NCBI GenBank assembly: GCA_030671465.1
Contig: DAOVIP010000049.1
Location: 1-9,054 of the forward strand
Origin: Candidatus Aminicenantota bacterium
Lineage (GTDB): Bacteria > Acidobacteriota > Aminicenantia > UBA2199
DNA length: 9,054 nt
Reading direction: 5' to 3'
Part shown: positions 6,063-9,054 of the stretch, in pieces
Layout: each line of letters starts with the position of its first letter
Numbering within the stretch: the stretch's first letter is position 1
Notes under the pieces: generated by a model
Told to the model about the DNA's origin: nothing
Databases searched by the model: none
What the model saw: the letters and a program-made list of their open reading frames with translations, nothing else
Program-made: the position numbers and the translations under genes

Positions 6063-7568
6063 TCATTCTTTCTTTACATATTTAAAAATCATATAATCAT
6101 TGGGATTTACATAAAGATGTTTTATATTATAACGATAGGCAACCAATGCCTTTTGATGAAAAAGAGGGACCCAGGGGATATCTCTATGGATAATCTCCTG
6201 AACTAGCTGATAATATTCATTGCGTTTAACTTGACTTAAAGTTCCTCTGGCCTTTTCAAGAAGTACTCTCAAATTCTGGTTTTGATAAAAAGCCCTGTTT
6301 TTGTTTCCCTTTGTCATTGTAAATAAAGGATAAAAAAAGAAATCCGGATCCGGTGCTCCAACCCATCCAAATATACCCAAATCATGCTCCCCCTTATCAC
6401 CCCTCCTAATCAATTCTTTAAAAGTCAATGGGACTTTTTTTATAGTAATATTAACCAGTTTTGCATTCTTAACAATCACATTGGCAATTTTTTGAAGCCC
6501 GACATTTACTCTGGAAAAAAAAAGCTTACAGCTAAATCCATTTTCTAATCCGGCTTTCTTAAGCAAATTTTTTGCTTTTGATATGCTATATTCATAATCC
6601 TTAATATTCTTATTCGCACCAAAGAGTTCTGGAGGAATCGGTGTTACAGCTGGTACAGCCATTTTTTGAAAGATATATTTTACCAGCCCCTTTTTGTTAA
6701 TTAGATGAGCCATGGCCTTTCTTACCTCAATTCTTGAAAAAGGATATTTTCGGGTATTAAAGGCCAGGTAATGAACCTGAGGTGATGCGGCTGTCAAAAT
6801 CTTGATCTCCTTTTTCCCCAGAAATTCTTCATATTCCATAGCTGTGTTTATCCTGGAAATATCAGCATTCCCACTTTTTATATGCAAGGTTTTTGAGGCA
6901 GGATTTTCAACAACCCTGAAAATAACACCTGAAAGAGGAACACTGCCATCCCAATAATTCTCGTTTTTACTGATAATTAAGAATTCACCCTTTTCCCAGC
7001 GTTCAAATTTAAAGGGTCCAGTACCTATAGGTTTAAAACCTTTTTTTTGATAAGATTCAGGAGCCACAATTAAGGCTGTTGGGTCGGCCATTGCAAAAAG
7101 CAGGGGAGCATAAGGTTTTTTAAGAGTAATTTCTATGGTGAATTTATCAATGGCTTTAACATTTTTCATATAGGGGAAAAAAAACCACCATCTTTTAAGT
7201 TCGGTTTCCTTTTTTGACATACGCCCTTTAAAGGTTGTAATAACTGCCTGGGCATCAAACTCCTTGCCATTATGAAAAGTAACTCCTTTTCTGAGAAAAA
7301 AAATCCATTTTTTCCCCTTATCCTTTACTTCCCACTTTGTTGCCAAACACGGTTGCATATCATATGTTCCTTTTTTGAATTGGACCAGACCTTCAAAGAT
7401 ATTGGATATCACCTCACTAGAATATAATTCTTCTGATTTACCAGGTTCAAGCGTAGTGGAATCAATATTTCTGAGGTAAATCAGCATATCCTCTGAAGAA
7501 AACAAAAAAAGGCATGATACAACAAAAAATAAAAGAAAAATAAGGGAAAATGTTGAGTATCGTTTCAT
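6063..7568 (-). CDS. family-5 extracellular solute-binding protein (DppA/OppA-like), copy 2
   Basis: Second SBP_bac_5 protein, 501 aa, first gene of the apparent operon and an old, diverged paralogue of the next gene. Shared hallmarks are STTLEPGKSEELYSSEVISN (37-56), QPCLATKWEVKDKGKKWIFF (72-91), LRKGVTFHNGKEFDAQAV (92-109), IGTGPFKFERWEKG (181-194), NENYW (202-206), QVHYLAFNTRKYPF (264-277) and GWVGAPDPDFFFYPLF (401-416). The N-terminus has a signal peptide with a possible lipobox VVSC (C19). The hydrophobic run continues through LFLF after that cysteine, so either lipoprotein processing at C19 or signal peptidase I cleavage around FSSED is possible. There is no Shine-Dalgarno before the ATG; a promoter lies immediately upstream. 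The ligand cannot be read from sequence; aromatic-rich stretches such as RWWFFFPY (126-133) are noticeable. Confidence 0.93.
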   Translation of the reverse strand: MKRYSTFSLIFLLFFVVSCLFLFSSEDMLIYLRNIDSTTLEPGKSEELYSSEVISNIFEGLVQFKKGTYDMQPCLATKWEVKDKGKKWIFFLRKGVTFHNGKEFDAQAVITTFKGRMSKKETELKRWWFFFPYMKNVKAIDKFTIEITLKKPYAPLLFAMADPTALIVAPESYQKKGFKPIGTGPFKFERWEKGEFLIISKNENYWDGSVPLSGVIFRVVENPASKTLHIKSGNADISRINTAMEYEEFLGKKEIKILTAASPQVHYLAFNTRKYPFSRIEVRKAMAHLINKKGLVKYIFQKMAVPAVTPIPPELFGANKNIKDYEYSISKAKNLLKKAGLENGFSCKLFFSRVNVGLQKIANVIVKNAKLVNITIKKVPLTFKELIRRGDKGEHDLGIFGWVGAPDPDFFFYPLFTMTKGNKNRAFYQNQNLRVLLEKARGTLSQVKRNEYYQLVQEIIHRDIPWVPLFHQKALVAYRYNIKHLYVNPNDYMIFKYVKKE

Positions 7569-7576
7569 ACATAATA

Positions 7577-7605
7577 AATATAAATCAAAACTTGAGGAAA
7601 ATCAA
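7577..7605 (-). promoter_or_regulatory. candidate promoter of the binding-protein/kinase operon, near-leaderless
   Basis: On the minus strand TTGATT (7605-7600), a 17-base spacer and TATATT (7582-7577), followed by only 8 bases before the ATG at 7568. Transcription would start within about 3 bases of the start codon, in keeping with the missing Shine-Dalgarno. The DNA is AT-rich, so a chance match to the -10 is a real possibility. Confidence 0.45.
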
Positions 7606-7637
7606 TTAGAAATAGAAACTCTTAACTAGCGTTTTTA

Positions 7638-7670
7638 ATAAAAAATGTTTTTTATCATGATATAAATATC
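7638..7670. repeat. cluster of three inverted repeats in the divergent intergenic region
   Basis: The 158-base region between the divergent genes (7569-7726) holds three perfect symmetric elements in a row. They are ATAAAAAA-TG-TTTTTTAT (7638-7655), TATCATGATA (7653-7662) and GATAT-AA-ATATC (7659-7670). They overlap one another and lie upstream of both divergent promoters. They may be regulator binding sites or a bent A/T-tract element. AT-rich DNA produces such symmetry more easily than mixed DNA, so the functional claim is tentative. Confidence 0.35.
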
Positions 7671-7696
7671 TCCACCTCCATTTTTGACACCTTTTT

Positions 7697-7711
7697 ATTC
7701 AATCATTGAAT
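7697..7711. promoter_or_regulatory. 15-base palindrome abutting the decarboxylase -10, candidate operator
   Basis: ATTCAAT-C-ATTGAAT is a perfect 7-1-7 palindrome. It ends directly against the extended -10 (7712-7720), so a bound protein would block RNA polymerase. Its left 11 bases, ATTCAATCATT, recur at 861-871 upstream of the lipid kinase promoter. The regulator is not in the window. Confidence 0.45.
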
Positions 7712-7720
7712 TGCTATAAT
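7712..7720 (+). promoter_or_regulatory. extended -10 promoter of the decarboxylase operon, predicted leaderless
   Basis: TGC-TATAAT is a perfect extended -10. The -35 at the 17-base spacing (TTTTTA, 7692-7697) is poor, as is common with extended -10 promoters. Six bases (7721-7726) separate it from the ATG at 7727, so the start site should fall on the start codon. The arrangement is identical in spacing to the one before the gene at 920. It also argues that the upstream TTG at 7706 is not the true start, because the -10 lies inside that extension. Confidence 0.65.
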
Positions 7721-7726
7721 AGAAAT

Positions 7727-8215
7727 ATGAAAGCCCTGGATTTTGTCAATCTGTTGAGAAAAAAAGGATTTAATTTTATAACCGGTGTACCTTGCTCTTA
7801 CTTCACTCCAATGATTAAATTACTAGCGCAAGAAAGAAGTTTATCACATTTTCCTGCGGTAAGAGAGGATATTGCCGTTGGAATGAGTGCCGGCGCTTTT
7901 CTTTCCGGAAAACTCCCGGTCATTTATATGCAAAATTCAGGTCTGGGATACTCCCTGGAGGCCTTTGCTTCAATTCATATGATTTACCATATCCCGGCCC
8001 TGGTGCTGATTAGCTTTCGAGGCCCCCAGGATCAGGGGATGGAAGAACATCAAATAATGGGAAAACACACCGAGGATATTTTTAAATCCTTCAGTCTTGA
8101 TTACTCTATTCTCGACAAAGACATTGATCCCAAAGCTTTTACAGCCATAAAAGGGACTATGTTAAAAAAAAAATTACCGTATTTTCTGCTCATAAATAAG
8201 GAGAGCCTGGTATGA
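7727..8215 (+). CDS. thiamine-diphosphate decarboxylase, alpha (Pyr-domain) subunit, sulfopyruvate/phosphonopyruvate type
   Basis: N-terminal half-enzyme (162 aa) of a two-subunit ThDP decarboxylase related to ComD of coenzyme M biosynthesis and to the N-terminal domain of phosphonopyruvate decarboxylase. The partner carries the diphosphate-binding domain. Motifs are GFNFITGVPCSYFTPMIKLL (14-33); PAVREDIAVGMSAGAFLSGK (43-62), with E47 at the position of the glutamate that activates the ThDP pyrimidine ring; YMQNSGLG (67-74); and SFRGPQDQGMEEHQIMGK (96-113). Such enzymes decarboxylate 3-sulfo- or 3-phosphonopyruvate to the corresponding acetaldehyde. Which substrate applies here is undecided: VPCS..TP and the REDxAVGxxAGAxLxGK string look more ComD-like. 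The ATG at 7727 starts MKALDFVNLL. A TTG at 7706 would add 7 residues overlapping the -10. The stop overlaps the next start (ATGA). A run of 10 A (8164-8173) lies near the 3' end. Confidence 0.85.
   Translation: MKALDFVNLLRKKGFNFITGVPCSYFTPMIKLLAQERSLSHFPAVREDIAVGMSAGAFLSGKLPVIYMQNSGLGYSLEAFASIHMIYHIPALVLISFRGPQDQGMEEHQIMGKHTEDIFKSFSLDYSILDKDIDPKAFTAIKGTMLKKKLPYFLLINKESLV
8198..8203 (+). promoter_or_regulatory. Shine-Dalgarno of the decarboxylase beta subunit
   Basis: AAGGAG lies inside the end of the alpha gene, 8 bases before the ATG at 8212. The second gene therefore has a strong ribosome binding site although the first has none, the expected pattern when only the first cistron is leaderless. 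Confidence 0.75.
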
Positions 8216-8775
8216 ATCGCCTGGAAGCTATTAAATTGATCACAAGTCATCTTTCAAAAGATGATGTGATCGTTCATGCCAACGGGGCGATCAGCCGAGA
8301 ATCCTTTTACTGTAACAACCGAAAAAAAAATTTCTATTTATTGGGTTCAATGGGGCTGGCATCCTCAGTTGGCCTGGGAATTGCTATGAGCAAACCCCGT
8401 CAGAAAGTGTTTGTTTTTGACGGTGATGGAAATATATTAATGGGATTCGGAAATCTGGCCATGATTGGTACTCTGAAACCTGAGAATTTTTTCCATTTTG
8501 TACTGGACAATGAAGTTTACGGAACCACAGGTAATCAGCCTACCCTATCTCCTGAAATTGATTTGGTCGGAATCGCCCGGGCATCGGGATACAGGAGTTC
8601 GCATCGAATCCACTCATCGAACGAATTTATAAACACTTTTTCCAGGATAAACACTCAACCCGGCCCCCATTTTATTCTCTTCAAAGTAGACGCCCAGGTC
8701 AACAGTGAATGCCCCCGCCTTCCCTTTACTGCAGATCAGATCAAAGAGCGGTTTCTGGATTCTTTTTCTGAATAA
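8212..8775 (+). CDS. thiamine-diphosphate decarboxylase, beta (PP-domain) subunit, ComE-like
   Basis: C-terminal half-enzyme (187 aa) that binds the Mg-diphosphate end of ThDP. The classic ThDP motif is complete: DGDGN (70-74), then about 25 residues, then LDNEVYGTTGNQPT (98-111), with D72 and N100 as metal ligands by family analogy. GSMGLASSVGLGIAMSKP (45-62) is the glycine-rich segment preceding it. The ending, PRLPFTADQIKERF (168-181), matches the P-x-x-x-P-x-E-I-K-x-R-F tail of ComE and phosphonopyruvate decarboxylases. With the alpha subunit this makes 349 residues, close to the single-chain enzymes, so the pair is a split form with nothing missing. Four-base overlap with alpha implies coupled, stoichiometric synthesis. 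A run of 9 A (8322-8330) lies early in the gene. No PEP mutase, aminotransferase or sulfolactate dehydrogenase is in the window to settle the pathway. Confidence 0.87.
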   Translation: MNRLEAIKLITSHLSKDDVIVHANGAISRESFYCNNRKKNFYLLGSMGLASSVGLGIAMSKPRQKVFVFDGDGNILMGFGNLAMIGTLKPENFFHFVLDNEVYGTTGNQPTLSPEIDLVGIARASGYRSSHRIHSSNEFINTFSRINTQPGPHFILFKVDAQVNSECPRLPFTADQIKERFLDSFSE

Positions 8776-8780
8776 ATTAT

Positions 8781-9054
8781 CTATTTTCGAAAATCGTTCC
8801 AGAAATCATATAATTCAGGCCGGCGATCCAGTAAAAAATGACGCCGTGCCTGAGAATGATCCACCTGTTCCAGATCAATATCTGTAAATAAAATGACATC
8901 CTGATTGGATGGAGCCTGATTGATGATCTGACCCTCCGGTGAAGTAACAAAGGATCTACCTTCAAAGGTCACACAGTCTTCCGAACCCACCCGGTTGCAC
9001 AATGCCGTAAAATAACCATTCTGAAATCCCGCCACCTGCATCTCCGCTTCAAAA
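8781..9054 (-). CDS. carbon-nitrogen hydrolase (nitrilase superfamily), C-terminal part
   Basis: The reading frame enters from the right window edge with no start in view; the internal ATG at 9041 is not the start, since FEAE precedes it in frame. About 90 C-terminal residues are visible: NGYFTALCNRVGSED, VTFEGRSFVTSPEGQII, then ILFTDIDLEQVDHSQARR and a final LLDRRPELYDFW. This is the C-terminal pattern of N-carbamoylputrescine amidase/beta-ureidopropionase-like amidases (N-G-Y-F-x-x-x-x-N-R-V-G, G-x-S-F-x-x-x-P-x-G, L-x-D-R-R-P-x-L-Y). The catalytic Glu, Lys and Cys lie outside the window, so the substrate cannot be judged. The gene is convergent with the decarboxylase beta gene; their stop codons are 5 bases apart, with no hairpin terminator between them. 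Confidence 0.88.
   Translation of the reverse strand, partial: FEAEMQVAGFQNGYFTALCNRVGSEDCVTFEGRSFVTSPEGQIINQAPSNQDVILFTDIDLEQVDHSQARRHFLLDRRPELYDFWNDFRK
8783..8794. repeat. 12-base palindrome ATTTTCGAAAAT at the convergent gene ends
   Basis: Perfect palindrome covering the last codons of the hydrolase, just past the stop of the decarboxylase beta gene. It has no loop and no following U-tract, so it is not a standard terminator. It may be incidental to the coding sequence. Confidence 0.3.

Noticed and set aside
7684..7689. Perfect TTGACA as the -35 of the decarboxylase promoter
   Set aside because: It is 25 bases from the TATAAT, too far for a sigma70 promoter, and the hexamer at the 17-base spacing from it (TGAATT) is not a -10. 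The extended -10 explains the promoter better.
7706..7726. TTG start at 7706 adding seven residues to the decarboxylase alpha subunit
   Set aside because: The added codons contain the extended -10 TGCTATAAT, have no Shine-Dalgarno, and precede the family-like start MKALDFVNLL.
8705..8965. Short open frames on both strands around 8705-8965
   Set aside because: They are out of frame with the decarboxylase beta tail and the hydrolase C-terminus, both of which match families across this region.

Overview
This is an AT-rich, densely packed bacterial window. The two exported solute-binding proteins, the membrane histidine kinase and the ordinary sigma70-type promoter elements point to a bacterium. 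Nothing here fixes the phylum: there are no rRNA, tRNA or marker genes, and I did not assign one. No mobile element, CRISPR array or RNA gene was seen, and no gene-free stretch exceeds 300 bases.

Layout. Positions 102-866 (minus) hold a SpoU/TrmH-family RNA 2'-O-methyltransferase. It is divergent from a diacylglycerol kinase-like lipid kinase (920-1834, plus). Next comes a small cold-shock protein (1958-2161, plus) with a near-consensus promoter and a short Shine-Dalgarno leader. The 196-base gap after it contains an open stretch that resembles the C-terminal tail of a threonine synthase-type PLP enzyme, probably a gene remnant. Positions 7568 to 2358 (minus) form one apparent operon: two family-5 (peptide/nickel type) solute-binding proteins followed by a large membrane sensor histidine kinase. 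The second binding protein and the kinase overlap by 4 bases. No permease, ATPase or response regulator lies in the operon, so the binding proteins may serve sensing, or a permease encoded elsewhere. Divergent from this operon, 7727-8775 (plus) encodes the two subunits of a thiamine-diphosphate decarboxylase of the sulfopyruvate/phosphonopyruvate type (ComD/ComE-like), also overlapping by 4 bases. At the right edge is the C-terminal end of a carbon-nitrogen hydrolase (minus), cut by the window end.

What stands out. (1) The lipid kinase and the decarboxylase alpha subunit share one start architecture: TGC + TATAA(A/T) + exactly 6 bases + ATG, with no Shine-Dalgarno. This predicts leaderless mRNAs. 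The divergent binding-protein operon has a similar near-leaderless arrangement. (2) The 158-base divergent region between the binding-protein operon and the decarboxylase is full of inverted repeats. One is a 15-base perfect palindrome abutting the extended -10 of the decarboxylase promoter, and 11 bases of it recur upstream of the lipid kinase. (3) A transporter-less binding protein-binding protein-histidine kinase operon sits next to a split ComDE-like decarboxylase. Whether these form one pathway cannot be decided from this window.
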